DNA of 64,000 nucleotides from Opeltia flavorubescens (GCA_000442125.1 KE546967.1:1612001-1676000); one strand, 5' to 3'; shown: positions 8,689 through 21,000, counted from the stretch's first letter. Numbers and translations: made by a program. The notes: generated by a model not told the origin, from the letters alone.

Positions 8689-11580
8689 ATGTACTGGAGT
8701 GGTGTCCTCGCCCTTGTGGGCTGGGCTGCCAATGTTGTTGCTCAAGGGAATCTCGGAGGTGACCAATCGGCGTCTTGCCCATCCTCGCAAAACTTTGTAT
8801 ACGTCGGATGCTACGACAATGGCAATAACGGGGGCAATGCCGGTTTTCCCTTCGTGCTTAACACCAACGCAGGGGATGCTAAGAGTTATCCTGGCTATAC
8901 TAGTGTGAATCAACTGACTATTGAACTCTGTAACACGGCATGTCGGGGCCACGGGTTTGAATACTCTGGGACCAGCTTCTCTGAGGCATGCTACTGCTCA
9001 ACTCGACTACCATATCCCATGAACCCATCCAGTGGATCTACAGCTAATGGCCCTGGATCCTTACCTGGGAGCCATCCTGGTACTACTGTCGCCGACTCTA
9101 ATTGCAACACCCCATGTAAGGGGAACAACTCGGAGACTTGCGGTGGCTACGGTACATTACAAGTCTATCGCGATCCATCTTTTGCCTCTGATACGACTCT
9201 GTCGACTCGTGGCGACCCTGGGAATTATCTATACTTTGGTTGTTACAGCAACTATGGTCCAGGTCCGCAATTTATTGATATCAAAACGCCAAATACGACC
9301 AGTTGCCAAACATATTGTGGTCTCCTCGGCTACACCTACTCCATGCGAGGCGACAGTGACATAGCTACCAATAACAATTGCGGCTGTGGATCGGAGATCC
9401 AGGGAGGTCTACAAATTGCTGAAAGCAGTTGTAATAGGGTTTGTACCACTGGAGCCACTGGAGCTGTGTACGTAATCAGCCACTGAAGTCTTTTATTTCA
9501 CACAGAGCCGCTAACGTCCACCTAGAGGAGGTGCAGGCTCGTGTGGAGGGAATGGAGCCTTCTCCGTTTACCGCAACCCTCAAATAGGAGGCTGTTATCT
9601 CGTCAGACAGCCAGGTACCGACTCCTCGCATACCTATACCGCTCCTGCCAACGCTGGGACGGCGTACGGAGCATCCACCGTCACCTCGTCAACTACATCG
9701 AGCACCTCTACCTCCACAACCAGCAGTAGTTCAACCTCCACCCCGAGCACCACAAGCACCTCGAGTACTTCAAGTACCTCAAGTACCTCGTCGACCACGA
9801 CCTCGCCGTCTTCAACATCTAGTTCAACAAGCTCTGTTAGCTCCACGGTCGTGTACGGAACCACCGTTTACTCCATTGTCACCCAGACAACGAGTTATGT
9901 CACCACGCAAACCGCCAGTGTTACGGTCGTGTCGTAAGTTATCCGTATATTCCCTCCTACCTGGAGGGTACGTTGAATCTCTCTAGATACTCGAACTCCT
10001 TCATTACCACGACTGCCACCGTTCAACAAACACTTACTACGACGGTAATATCAGCATCGAATTTGAATTACATTCGCTAAACATACAAGGTTCCTACTAC
10101 AATCGTTTCGACCTTTACAACAAGCTATACCACCACGTAGGGCTCAACTTCCTCTGTCTGAAGAATCAATTAAATTCAAGGAATAGCGTACCGACCACAA
10201 CTACAGCTACCACGACGACTACCCAGCCAACCACGATACCCACGACAACCACCACAACTCAACCTGTGAGTGTTTCACTATCCTTCAATCATAATATTCT
10301 CAACCCCTTGTCAGACTGAGCACCTGAAGCTGACTTTGGTGATAACAGACAACCACGACCACGACTACCCCGATAACTTTTACCCCATCCACAACTTCCT
10401 CTACGTAAGTGACCTATCCTTAACCCAGCACTGTGTAAAATATCTGCATAGAGAGCCAATCTCAACCCCCAAGAGCATTCCTCAATCGATTTCGCCCTCC
10501 ATGTAAAGGGTGTACTATCTCTAGAGACTCGATGCTAATTAGTATTTATAGTTCGACAAGTTTCAGCTCCTCAAGGTAGTTTTTCCTTATACTTCTGCCA
10601 CTGCTCCTTCCCTCAATCTCGATTGATCGCTAGCCCATGCTTCTAAGCTAACATGTCTTCAATAGCAGCACCACTTCTAGGTCGGCGGCTTAATCCTTAA
10701 ACAAGTACTTTATCCTTTTGTGCTAACACGATTAGTACCTCCACGACATCCTCGTCGTCAACATCAACATCAAGGTAAGCCTTCCTTCATCAAGAACCGC
10801 AAGCAAACAGGCNCCATGGGTACTTCAATAGAGCTACCAAATCTAACAATCTACTTAGTACAACGAGCTCCCCAACGAGCTCTAGGTAAACCTCTCTGCT
10901 TTACTCCGTCGTCGTTGTGTTCCATCGTCGGTTTACTGATACTGTGGTATTTGAAGCACTTCGTCTAGCTCGTCATCAAGGTAGGTTTACCCTTTTTTCG
11001 AGGTACCGAATTTTCCGTGATTAACATTCTTCCCAGCTCATTGACCTCGACAACCTCAAGCACGTAAGTCGAATATTCTTCTGATCCATCAGCACCCGGT
11101 ATATTCACAACATAGAACGCAAAACTAACGGCAATAACAATAGGAGTTCAACGACTTCCTCAACTTCGTCCACTTCGTCGAGTTCCACGTCAAGGTAGGA
11201 GAGCTTCTATTTGTGGGTCTATAGATAATCCTTCTCTGACATCTTTCCAAAGCTCCACGAGCTCTAGCTCCACCAGCACGTCTTCAAGCACCTCGTCTAC
11301 AAGCACTACATCTTCGACTACCTCATCCTCAAGCACCTCGTCTACAAGCACCACGTCTACAAGCACCACGTCCTCGAACACCTCAACATCAAGCACTTCA
11401 TCGCCAACGTTGTCGACAACAAGCAGCAGCTCCAGCACGTCATCTTCGTCCTCTACAACCTCACCCATATCTTCAGGCTGCACTATCACCACGACGGTTA
11501 CACCACCCTGCACAGCCAGCACGGTGACGGTCACGTCGACAGTGACAACGCAAATATTGAGAAAACGAGGGGGTTTTTGA
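8689..11580 (+). CDS. Secreted WSC-domain protein with Ser/Thr mucin-like stalk
   Basis: This is a cell-surface or secreted protein with carbohydrate-binding-type WSC domains. My model has 15 exons: 8689-9467, 9526-9933, 9987-10044, 10090-10136, 10187-10265, 10349-10404, 10452-10502, 10552-10575, 10666-10680, 10736-10774, 10859-10885, 10957-10980, 11037-11063, 11144-11194 and 11253-11580. These total 2013 nt, exactly 670 codons plus stop. It starts with signal peptide MYWSGVLALVGWAANVVAQ. WSC domain 1 spans about residues 36-165 (FVYVGCYD to ETCGGYGTLQVYRD). WSC domain 2 spans about 175-275 and is completed across the first intron (CGGNGAFSVYRNP). After that the protein is almost entirely Ser/Thr, likely O-mannosylated. 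It ends QILRKRGGF with no membrane span or GPI signal, unlike yeast Wsc sensors. An N lies in the intron at 10815. Confidence 0.8.
10452..11194 (+). repeat. Array of eight symmetric phase-2 microexons in the WSC gene
   Basis: Exons 7 to 14 of the WSC gene measure 51, 24, 15, 39, 27, 24, 27 and 51 nt. All are multiples of three, and all begin and end after the second base of a codon. Exons 8 to 14 encode only short Ser/Thr runs; exon 7 also has Pro, Ile, Gln and Lys. The introns are 49-90 nt, each with GT...AG ends and most with a recognisable branch site such as GCTAACA or TCTGACA. Six of the nine junctions from exon 6 to exon 15 split a serine AGY codon as AG|C or AG|T. The introns do not resemble one another outside the splice signals. 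Confidence 0.7.
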
Positions 11581-12271
11581 TTCAAGAAAGAGGTAGGGGA
11601 GTATGTATCGGTCGGGACCAGATGACTATGGACAGTTTGAGAGGAAGGTAAAGTGAGGCAAAGAGAGAAGATTAAGTACGGTATCAATGGTAATTGAGTC
11701 GTAGGATTTAGCTTTGTTTTTGGGAGGCATGCCTTGCAAGATTATCTGTTATTTTTGGAAAGAGATTGTGCTGGCTGTTTATGCGATTATGGTGTTATGT
11801 ATTGGTGTTTCAATTTATGCAAGCAAGCGAGGAGATGTTGTAATGATTGTGTCTGTTGTGATGGGGGATGAATCGTTGGATAAGCTTGGAAGGGCGGAAT
11901 GAGAATGTCAAATTTTATTTAGATTGAACTCTGTAGGGAAAGCAATTCTTTTGATGAGCTGTGATATTTTTGTTGATCAGATACTGCGCGAGTCTGCGTA
12001 TTGACTGGATTTTTTTTGGAGCTGCAGGATGCGCCTTGTGAATGACAACCCTGAGGGGAATTGATTCGAGGTGTAGGCGCGGAGCATGAATGCAAAATTT
12101 TAGAGCTCTGCGATGTCTACCTCTCGATTGCATAGAAGAAGTCCTCTACTTGGATTCAGGGTGATCGCGACAACAGCCTCGAGTTGCAGAGGTTGTTGGC
12201 GGAAATGGATGTTCCACTCTTTTCAAAAACCAAAGATCAATTACTTCATCTCTCGTAAATCTACAAAAAAC
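11581..12271. other. Convergent intergenic region
   Basis: This lies between the 3' ends of the WSC gene (+) and the dehydrogenase gene (-) and presumably holds both 3' untranslated regions. Short frames such as 11714-11902 have no recognisable content. I see no gene here. Confidence 0.5.
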
Positions 12272-14107
12272 CTAATTCTGCGTCGGCATCTCCACATTCG
12301 CCTTCGTCGCAACCACATCCTCACCCTTCCACAAACTCGTCACTGTCTTCGTCTGCGTGAAGAAATTAATCCCACTCTTCCCGTAAAACGTATTCGCTCC
12401 TCCACCCGCAACGCTCTTCTTGTTCCCCGTGAAACTGAACATGGGCAAGGGGACGGGAATGGGTACATTGATACCGACCTGGCCGGCTTCAACTTCCTTC
12501 GTGAAGCGTGCGGCCGTGGAGCCGCTGCGAGTGAAGATCGCGACACCGTTGCCGTATTCGTTGGCGTTGATGAGGGAGATGGCTTCGTCGACGGTGGGGG
12601 CGGTGAGGCAGACGAGGACGGGGCCAAAGATTTCGGTTTTGTAGCAGTCCATGTGCGGTTTTACGTTAGTGATTATTGTGGGGCCGAGCTGTGGTTTGCT
12701 TTTGTCAGTATGATATCTTTTCATGGATAATGTATGCTGATGAAGAGTTACTCACCCAATTTCCGTTGGGATATTTTTCTGGCTTGTAGCCGCGTCCATC
12801 GAGGAGGATCGTGGCGCCTTCCTCTTCAGCGGTTGCGATGATTTTCTCAATACGCTCCTTGGCCTGTGGGCTGATCAACGGGCCGAGATCTGCACCTTCT
12901 TCGAACCCGCCATTGACGTTTAATTGCTTCGCTCGCTCTGCTATCTCGGGCAGCCATCTCTCGGTATCACCAACCATGACCAGAGCACTGAGTGCCATAC
13001 ATCTTTGCCCAGCTGCTCCGAATGCAGCGCCAGCGATGGCGTTCAGCGCGTGATTCTTATTGGCATCCGGCATGACAGCAGCATGATTCTTTGCTCCCAA
13101 GTTGGCCTGAACGCGCTTCCCTACGGCGGCCCCGCGAGCGTAGATATATTCTCCTGCTTTATTGCTCCCAACGAAACTGATGGCCTTGATCGCCGGTTCG
13201 TCAATGATGAAGTCTACCGTCTTCGCTGAGCCATGGATGACATTGATCACGCCGTCCGGAAAGCCTGCCTCGCGGGCTAACTCGGCAAGAATCATCGCTG
13301 CACCAGGGTCTCTTTCTGAAGGCTTCAGAATCAGGGTATTGCCAGTTATTGTCGCAATGGGTATGGACCATAAAGGTATCATAGCTGGGAAATCTGGCAA
13401 AAACATGAGTATATGCATTGGAGATGGCCTGCGATGGAGTACGCACTGAATGGACAAATAGCGGCCACAACCCCCAAAGGCTCCCTGTAATTCCTCGTCT
13501 CCATATCTTTAGACACCTCAAGTACCTCACCCGTCAACTGGGTAGTGATTCCACATGCTGTTTCGGCAACCTGGAGCCCTCTAAGCACATCCCCCTTCGC
13601 ATCTGCAAATGTTTTGCCTTGTTCCAGAGTAATGCTCGCTGCCAGTCGATCCCAATGCTGCCGTATCAAGGCCACGTATTTGAACATAACTTGCTGTCTG
13701 TGTAACAAGCTTGTAGCACGCCATGATGGAAACGCTTTCTTTGCGCTCTCAACTGCCGCGTTGAGTTCTTCATCTGTACTTTGGGGAACGCGAGTGACGA
13801 GATTGTTGGTAGCTGGATCATGCAAATCGATCCATGAAGTGGCCTTGGAATCTTTGAATTGGTTGTCGATGAAGTAGGGAGTTTTGCCGGGGGCTTGTAT
13901 CTGGGTATGATCGGTGGGATATTGATCTGGAGCTGCAACTGCCTGAGCAGCCTGAGGTCGTAAATTTGAAGCATGTGACTGTCTTGAACGTATGCCAGAC
14001 AGTCGAGCCGCTGCAGGCCTTCCGACGGCAGTTGGCAGCGCTCGAGGTACAGCTATCCGTGATTTTGTTGCAGGGAGAAAGTCGGAAAGAAGCCGCCGAG
14101 AAGCCAT
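12272..14107 (-). CDS. Methylmalonate-semialdehyde dehydrogenase (CoA-acylating), mitochondrial
   Basis: This ALDH6 family enzyme oxidises methylmalonate and malonate semialdehydes to propionyl- or acetyl-CoA in valine and pyrimidine breakdown. It has three exons. The first encodes a basic, acid-free presequence of about 45 residues ([20 protein letters not shown]...), pointing to mitochondria, then the family start TPYFIDNQF. The first intron joins ICPF to NFPAMIPLW and the second joins YPNGNW to LGPTIITN, both keeping conserved ALDH text. The NAD-binding motif is [12 protein letters not shown], and the catalytic cysteine lies in [11 protein letters not shown]. The C-terminus has KTEIFGPVL and [21 protein letters not shown]. 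The length of about 590 residues is normal for fungal members with a presequence. An open frame on the other strand at 12113-12730 is its antisense shadow. Confidence 0.94.
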
Positions 14108-14564
14108 CGCTGATCAAAGAAAGAGGCCTATCCTTCGCTTGGATTGAGTTACACAAGCAATTGGGTGTTCTAGTTTATCTGGCCTGCATTTCGTTTATCA
14201 AATTTTTATCTTTTAGAAACTTTTTTCAATAATGATGTACGGATCTCAGTCAGCAGTCTGACTGTACACACGTTCGGTGGTTCAGTCGGCAGAAGCTGCG
14301 GGGAACCATCCCCATTGCGGGGAACTCATTATTCTATCGACAAACATTCGCCTCCAAAGGAGATCGATCAGGTGCAAAGAGAAAAGGATTAACTGCTAGA
14401 TGTTCTTTGCTCCGTCGCATGCATGTGGTGTACAACGCTCGAAAAGCTCACACTGTTCAGCTTTGGCTTCCATTTTCGACCAAAATTCAGCTACTTCCTT
14501 GTCCGCTACCCCTTGCCCGGACGCTCCCCTTTCCATTTGTCGTTTCCACCTCAGGAATCATTGT
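14108..14564. other. Intergenic: dehydrogenase promoter and calnexin 3' end
   Basis: The 457 bases lie between the start of the dehydrogenase gene and the stop of calnexin, both on the minus strand. I see no gene. A short direct echo (gcggggaacc / gcggggaact) occurs near 14300-14330, without further structure. Confidence 0.45.
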
Positions 14565-16570
14565 TCATTCCGCAGGTCCTGATGATCGAGTAGTGCGTTT
14601 GTTAATTTCCGACTGAACCTTGTCGGCCCCAGATGTTGCTGCATCGACCGCCTGATCTTTGGCGTTGACTGCCTGATCCTTAGCATCAGCTGCAGCTTTC
14701 TTGACCTTGTCTGCCGCCTTCTGGGCCTGCGGGGACACCTTCGATCCTCCAAAGACTGCTCCCAGAATGACCGCAAGAAGGGTGACTGCGAGGACGCCAA
14801 TACCACCAGCAACTTCAGGGACGAATTTGATGGCTTCGACCGGATCTCTCTTGGCGATTTCAATGAATAACTGAACCTTCTCGCGTACGTAATGAACAGG
14901 ATCTTCCATGAATTTGAGATCCAGAGGTGACTTGGGCATCTCGTCATCCGACGGCTTAGGTCTACTCGCCTCATCCTCCGCCTTCTCAATCGGATTCTTG
15001 ATGTCGAAGGTTTCAGCCTTGAGTTTCTNAGCGTCTTCAATCGAATGTCCAATATAGATATTGTCAAAGAGAATATCGTTCTGCATAGTCCAGATTTCGA
15101 ACCCAATCTAGAAAGAATGTTAACATCTTCCTTTTCTCCCTAGAAGTAACAGACTTACAGCGCCCATTGGCTCAAAGTTGGCAGGCGTTTTATCTTCGAA
15201 ATAATCTGGGTTTGCGATCTTCTTTGGTTTCCAAACACCTTTATATGCCGGGTTGTCAATGTAAGGAGCAGACCATTTGCCCTTGTACTCGGGATTTTTC
15301 TTCATTGGTGGTTCCCATTTACCGCAGCCAGATGCTTCTTCACACTTGGGGTTAGGTACAGACGGTGGGATCCAGTCGCCATCTTCCTCGTCATCCCAAT
15401 CCTCAGGCTTCTCGGCCTCTGGGTCAGGAATCATGGTTGGTTCGTCCTCAAGCCAATCATCAGGTTTGGTGGCCTCAGTATCTACAATTTCGTATGGAGC
15501 ATCTTCATCCCAGTCTTCTGGCTTCGTGGCATCGGGGTCAGCGATACGAGCTTCATCGACCCAATCTTCAGGTTTCTTGTCATTTGGATCATCAATCTCT
15601 TTCTCTGGGTTGACCGACGGTGTGAAGTCTTCCAAGAGACTTCCGTTCTTCATCTTCTCACCATCGACTCTGATTTCGTAGGTCTGGTCAGAGTTGACAA
15701 TAAGCGTATAAAGGGCTGTCATCTTGGTAATCCGGGCCATGGGAGGGCTCTTAAGGTGCTTCTCCTCATACTCCCCAGTCTTGGGGTTCTTATGTTGGAA
15801 AATGAAGTGGACCTACAGCAATTGTCAGAAAGCCCATGATAAACCGTGGTAAATATTGTATATACCTTATTAGTGGCTCCACACTTGTCAGGACCAAACA
15901 TGATCACATAGGGAGAGGCGTTGGAAAATTCTTCGGCGTGAAGCTTCTTGTTGTCCCGTAGAAGCTTCAGATAGGCTCCACCACACTCAAGACTATCTAA
16001 GAAGAACACTATCAGCATAGAACCCTTCAACAAATCGAAAGATGTACCTACTTTGTAGTTTGACCTCATACTGAACGACCAATGACTTGCCCTTATTATC
16101 GACCTTCTTGTCGAACTTGGCGGAAATGGCATGATGAGCTGCCGGATTCTTGACCACCAAGCCCTTGTCTCCATCTATGGCTTTGAGAACGTGGGGCTCC
16201 TCAACAGACCAGGTTCCGACGTAAGCCCAGTCTTCGTCGGTCTTCGAATCTTGTTTCTTGGCATGAGATGGTTGCCATCGTGAATCCCAATCATCCGTGA
16301 ATTGCTCAAAGAAAGGGGCTTTGAGTTTTGATGGCTGGAATTGATATCAATACAATTGCACCCACCCGATGGCCAGTCTGCGCTGAGAAGGAGGGGCTAG
16401 GGGATACTAACAGTGAAGGTAGGTTTTTCTACAGGCAATGAGGTTGACGATTCAGAGAGAGTGGTTGAAGAGGCCTCAGCACCATCGTCAATGTCAACAT
16501 CAGCCCTCACTGAGCCCAGAAGAGCTGCAGAGGTGTAAAGAGCAGAGGCAAGAACCCCGTTGAAACGCAT
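14565..16570 (-). CDS. cne1: Calnexin, ER membrane lectin chaperone
   Basis: Calnexin binds monoglucosylated N-glycans on folding glycoproteins in the endoplasmic reticulum. Five exons on the minus strand begin with a signal peptide ([20 protein letters not shown]). A lectin domain follows with [33 protein letters not shown] and CGGAYLKLL. The P-domain has four KPEDW/KPDDW-type repeats ([54 protein letters not shown]) and then the second repeat set ([32 protein letters not shown]). A single membrane span ([21 protein letters not shown] region, about 50 codons from the end) precedes a lysine- and alanine-rich cytosolic tail. One ambiguous base at 15029 leaves one residue unknown. The tail lacks a classic KDEL/KKXX retrieval signal, as in other fungal calnexins. 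Confidence 0.95.
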
Positions 16571-17077
16571 CTTGAAGAGCTGCTACAGTGTAAGAAGCTG
16601 ACCTCAAGATACAACAAGCCTAAGCTAGACCCAACAAGATGTTGGAGAGTCAAAGTCTAGGGATTGGAGGGAATTGGTTGAAGTGTGTGGAGAAAGTTGA
16701 GGATCATAAAGACATTGAATTTCTGGCCACGTTTCAATTGAACTGATATTTTGGATATTGGCCTTCCACAAGTGGACTAGCCTTAAAATGCCACACCCGC
16801 TCATCACTTCCGCTGCGTTTCATTTATAACCGCAAGAAAGGACAGAAAATGGGATCTTGATGTTAATATGGATAAGGATCGCATATTGATTGTGTGAAGG
16901 TGTTCAATTGCACATGGCAATGCACGGGGTATAGCCGGGGTGATCCAAAACCATGTGAAGGATACCGGCATCGAATCTTTCGGATCTTGCATCACCTAGT
17001 TGAGGGTCCATTGTCAGGAATTCAAGTAAGAAAACCTTTCAAATTACACCGAACGTCCTCGTTGAGATCCAAAAACC
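16571..17077. promoter_or_regulatory. Divergent intergenic region, calnexin and mde1
   Basis: The 507 bases lie between two divergent start codons, so both promoters should be here. I could not identify an unfolded-protein-response element or another named site with confidence. No reading frame is supported. Confidence 0.4.
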
Positions 17078-17815
17078 ATGGACTCCAACGGTAATACTCC
17101 TGACAACATGGACCATCTCATCATCTCCCCCAATCCCTTCCACCCCGCAAACCACATCCCCACCCTCTGCCAGAACTTCTACACCCAAGGCTGGGTCACC
17201 GGAACCGGGGGCGGCGTATCTATTAAGGATGGCGATCACATCTACATCGCTCCGTCCGGCGTGCAGAAAGAATTGTTAAAACCAGCCGATATCTTCGTCA
17301 TGGATCACGCTTCCCAGACATACCTGCGGAAACCCCAAGTCCTGAAGCCTTCGGCCTGCACGCCCTTGTTCATGGCTGCATTCAACAGAGGAGCTGGATG
17401 TTGCATCCACACTCATAGTCAATGGGCTGTATTAGTGACTCTCTTGATAGAACGAGTCAATCGTATATCTTCGCCAAATGCTGAAAAGGATATCAGGGAT
17501 ACCTGCTTCGAGATCGAGAAGATCGAGCAGATCAAGGGTATCCCCAAAGGTCGCGGTAAGGAAGGCATGCTCGGTTTTTTCGATCGATTGAAGATACCAA
17601 TAATCCCGAATACTGCGCACGAAGAGGATCTCACCCAGAGCTTGGAGGCTGCGATGGATCGGTACCCCGATGCTTACGCTGTGCTGGTGCTAAGGCATGG
17701 GGTATATGTATGGGGGGATAATGTGGAGAAAGCAAAGACTCAAGCTGAAAGCCTGGATTATATTTTCCGCTTGGCTATCGAGATGCGAAGGCTCGAATTA
17801 CCATGGATCTGCTAA
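17078..17815 (+). CDS. mde1: Methylthioribulose-1-phosphate dehydratase (methionine salvage)
   Basis: This enzyme of the class II aldolase/adducin fold dehydrates 5-methylthioribulose-1-phosphate in the cytosolic methionine salvage pathway and uses zinc. The single exon encodes 245 residues, the usual fungal length. Family text is visible throughout: [20 protein letters not shown], the glycine loop [31 protein letters not shown], the zinc-ligand motif [13 protein letters not shown] (about residue 110), [13 protein letters not shown], the catalytic-region [10 protein letters not shown], and the third zinc histidine in [12 protein letters not shown]. The C-terminus LELPWIC is shorter than in Aspergillus relatives, which continue 15-20 residues past LPWI. 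No intron is needed. It stands divergent from calnexin. Confidence 0.93.
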   Translation: MDSNGNTPDNMDHLIISPNPFHPANHIPTLCQNFYTQGWVTGTGGGVSIKDGDHIYIAPSGVQKELLKPADIFVMDHASQTYLRKPQVLKPSACTPLFMAAFNRGAGCCIHTHSQWAVLVTLLIERVNRISSPNAEKDIRDTCFEIEKIEQIKGIPKGRGKEGMLGFFDRLKIPIIPNTAHEEDLTQSLEAAMDRYPDAYAVLVLRHGVYVWGDNVEKAKTQAESLDYIFRLAIEMRRLELPWIC

Positions 17816-18058
17816 CGAGAACTGATCTAGCCAATATCCAAGTCATCCAAGTCGATTTTATCTATGGCCAAACCTGCTTTTAGAGCTTGCGCCTTGATAT
17901 ATGTAGCCTCCGTTGAAATTTCCATGCCTCACGTAATGCTTGACGCCATATCAATGCTCCCAAATGCCCAGCGCCAACGCTACGCTTATTGAAGAAATAG
18001 ACTAGAAAATACCTCCCTTATCAAGCCAAATCCCATCTCATTCCAATCATTATAGACA

Positions 18059-21000
18059 TCACTCCCCTTTTCTCATTCGATCCATGTTGCTCTGTGTTAC
18101 TGTGACCTGACTTCTATCACTGTCATTTCTCATCAGGCCTCTCCTGACCCAATTCCTTATTCCGCCCCCATTGCCCGGCTCTCCGTCCCGCAAACTTCCT
18201 ACCGTACTCACGGTCTCTGGATCGCTGTCTTGTCCATGGACCGCCATACTCGAAAAGTCACCGCTTTCTTTACTCCTACTGTGATGTACACCGCCAGGCC
18301 CGAATTTTGCCGGAAGATATGTTGGTACTGAGAATGTGGTAGCCTCATCGTGTGCACGGTCGAATTGGGAGATGTTTTCTTCCGTCAGGGCCGTAGCCGG
18401 AGCGGGCGGGCGGGCCGCGGAGGTGTGGGCATCATGGAGCGCGGTGGTGACTGGCCCGCTTTTTAAATGCGCACTGCTAGCTGCGAGGAGCTTGTCGTCG
18501 CGAAGAGAGCGAGCTTTGTCTTCGGCTTCGACACGTCGAAGACCACGTTCCCCTTCACTTTCTATGCGCGTCAGAGCATCGGATGACTCGAGGTTGCGAG
18601 CGGCGGCAACGGCTTCTAGATCGGACGACTTTGGTGGTATCGCGTCGATACCACTCAATGAAGGATCGGAGACCTGGCCACTACAATCATCATGCTGATG
18701 AATCTGTTCGACGACGGAGGGATATATTTGTTTTCGGCGAGCTCTGCGCCTGCTTTCCGCAGCCCACTTCAGGAGCATGCTTTCAAGCGTTTTTCCCTTG
18801 ACAGGTTTGGCAAGGTAGTCGTCCATACCAGCTTTCTTACATTTTTCTTTGTCGCCTTGAATGGCAGATGCGGTCATTGCAACGATCGGAGTGTCGCGGA
18901 GTCCCGCTATCGTAGTATAAGGGCTGTGATGCCGAATTAGATGCGTAGCGCGGTATCCATCCAAAATAGGCATTTGAACGTCCATAAGAATAATGTCGGG
19001 TCTACGATGGCTCGGCGAGGGCTCTTCCAAAAGATAGTCTAGAGCTTCTTGGCCATTCCAGACAGCAGTGACCGAGAAACCAAACTTCTTGATCGTTTTG
19101 ATAGCGATTTGTTGATTTATCATGCTGGAAGCATATCAGTCGGGTAAAACCCATGGTTAGAGCATTTTATACATACTTATCTTCGACTACCAAGATATGC
19201 GTGTTCTTGCGGTCAATCATGGAAAACTCTTCTGAATCAGAGTCAACATTTCGAGGTGGAGTTGGGACACCATGAGAGCCGGAGCGGCCTGTACGAGAAG
19301 CGCGGTAAGGACCAGGGGTGTCCAAAGGGCTTTGAGGCGCACTGTGAACGGAGCGGTCATCCGATGCACAGCCAGATATGGACATCTCGCTTTGCAGGTA
19401 ATTTGGCAATGCTCCGATGTCGACCAAAGGAGCACTGCTAGGGAACTGTGGCTTGTTGAATGGTATCGAGAAAGTGGCTTTGGTACCACTATCTAAAGCA
19501 CTCTCCAGTGAAATCTCACCATGCATTAACTCGACCAACTGGTTATAGACATTGTCAGCAGGAACACGGCAATTGAGAGGGGTTCCTACGTTTTTGCATA
19601 TCGTCAGTCCGAGGCCTGTTCCTCCAAATCTGCGAGCTGTACTTGAATCCGCTTGACTGAACGGCTTGAAGAGGCGCTGCCGAACCTCCTCCTCGATCCC
19701 TATCCCTGTGTCCTCTACGGTAAACAAAACCTCGAGTGTCTCTAACGTCTCTTTCCGGACCAGCAAGGACAACTTGACATAGCCTTCGGAGGTGAATTTT
19801 ATAGAATTCGTGAGAAGGTTCGTGAGGATTTGACGTATTCTATTGGGATCACCAATGACAATCAAATCTTGGCGGCTGTCGATACGAACATCGCTTTCGA
19901 ATCGTAGATTCTTACGCTCTGCCGCGAATGAGAGGACTTTGCTGACATCACTGACGACAACAGACAAGCTGAATTGGACCTCCTCGATGTCTAGGCGTCC
20001 AGACTCCACCTTGGAGAAATCAAGGATGTCATTGATGACCGTAAGGAGACCGTTGCCAGATCTCTGTATGTTCTCAGCACACTCTCGTTGTTCATTATCA
20101 AGATTGGTATCCAGTAACAACTCGGACATGCCGATTACCCCTGCAATAGGAGTCCTGATCTCGTGGGACATATTGGCAAGGAACTGGCTTTTGAGTCTAC
20201 TGGCTTCTTTCGCCGCTGTTTCTGCAGATAGAAGCCTGAGGTTTTCTTTCTCTTGCTCCCGCATCTTTGCCTCATGCTCCTTCACTTCTGTCACATCCAT
20301 ACTGACCCCGATTATGCCTTCGAGATCTTCTTTATCAGGATTTGCATCGTGCCCCGGGGTACTGAAATTTGGAATAAAGCGAGTACGGAACCAGCGGCCA
20401 TTACCATCGATGTGATGCTCCGCAGCTCGCTCAAGACATCGTCCCTCCAAAATATCTTCTATTGGTTGCTTATAGAGTGGTAGATCCACGAGTCCTTTGT
20501 GTCGGCCAAATACGTCGTAGATATTTTTCCCAATAGAGTCTTCGTTGATATCCTTTTCATCCTCGTCCCACATAAGTTTTCCTTCAAGGAACGTAAGGGT
20601 TCGATTACGATTCACAGCCCATACCGTAGTCTTGGCATGTTTGATAACGTTGAGTAATTGCTGGCGGGTTGTTCTGGCTTCTTGCCTGGCTTGGACTTGG
20701 TCATGTATATCAGTGCACGTACCGAACCATTTGACGATCCTATTTGTCCTGTGGTCCTTGAGAGGGAGAGCTCGGCCAAGCATCCAGCGCCATTCTCCGT
20801 CATGTCTTCTACAACGATACTCTACCGAATATTCGTCACCTGTGGCCAAGCTGTGAGCCCATCTACTCTCTGCTTCAGGCAGGTCGTCCTGATGAAAAGC
20901 GTTTGTCCAGCCAGTGCCGGATGAGCGCTCAACGCTCAGGCCTGTATATTCATACCATCTGCGTGAGAACCAGTCATGATGTCCTTTAGGGTTGGTAGTC

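Noticed and set aside
9634-9864. Minus-strand frame rich in Val, Glu and Leu
   Set aside because: It is the antisense of the Ser/Thr repeat in the WSC gene; the composition follows from reading TCN/ACN codons backwards. The same applies to 11190-11687 on the minus strand.
10080-10960. WSC gene as a decayed or truncated gene because frames break every few dozen bases
   Set aside because: Every break coincides with GT...AG introns, and the spliced exons give exactly 671 codons with one uninterrupted frame.
12113-12730. 205-codon plus-strand frame
   Set aside because: It lies opposite the conserved last exon of the methylmalonate-semialdehyde dehydrogenase, including its EIFGPVL and GGGANTF motifs.
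18336-18698. 120-codon plus-strand frame
   Set aside because: It is opposite the disordered tail of the histidine kinase, in a GC-rich, stop-poor stretch.
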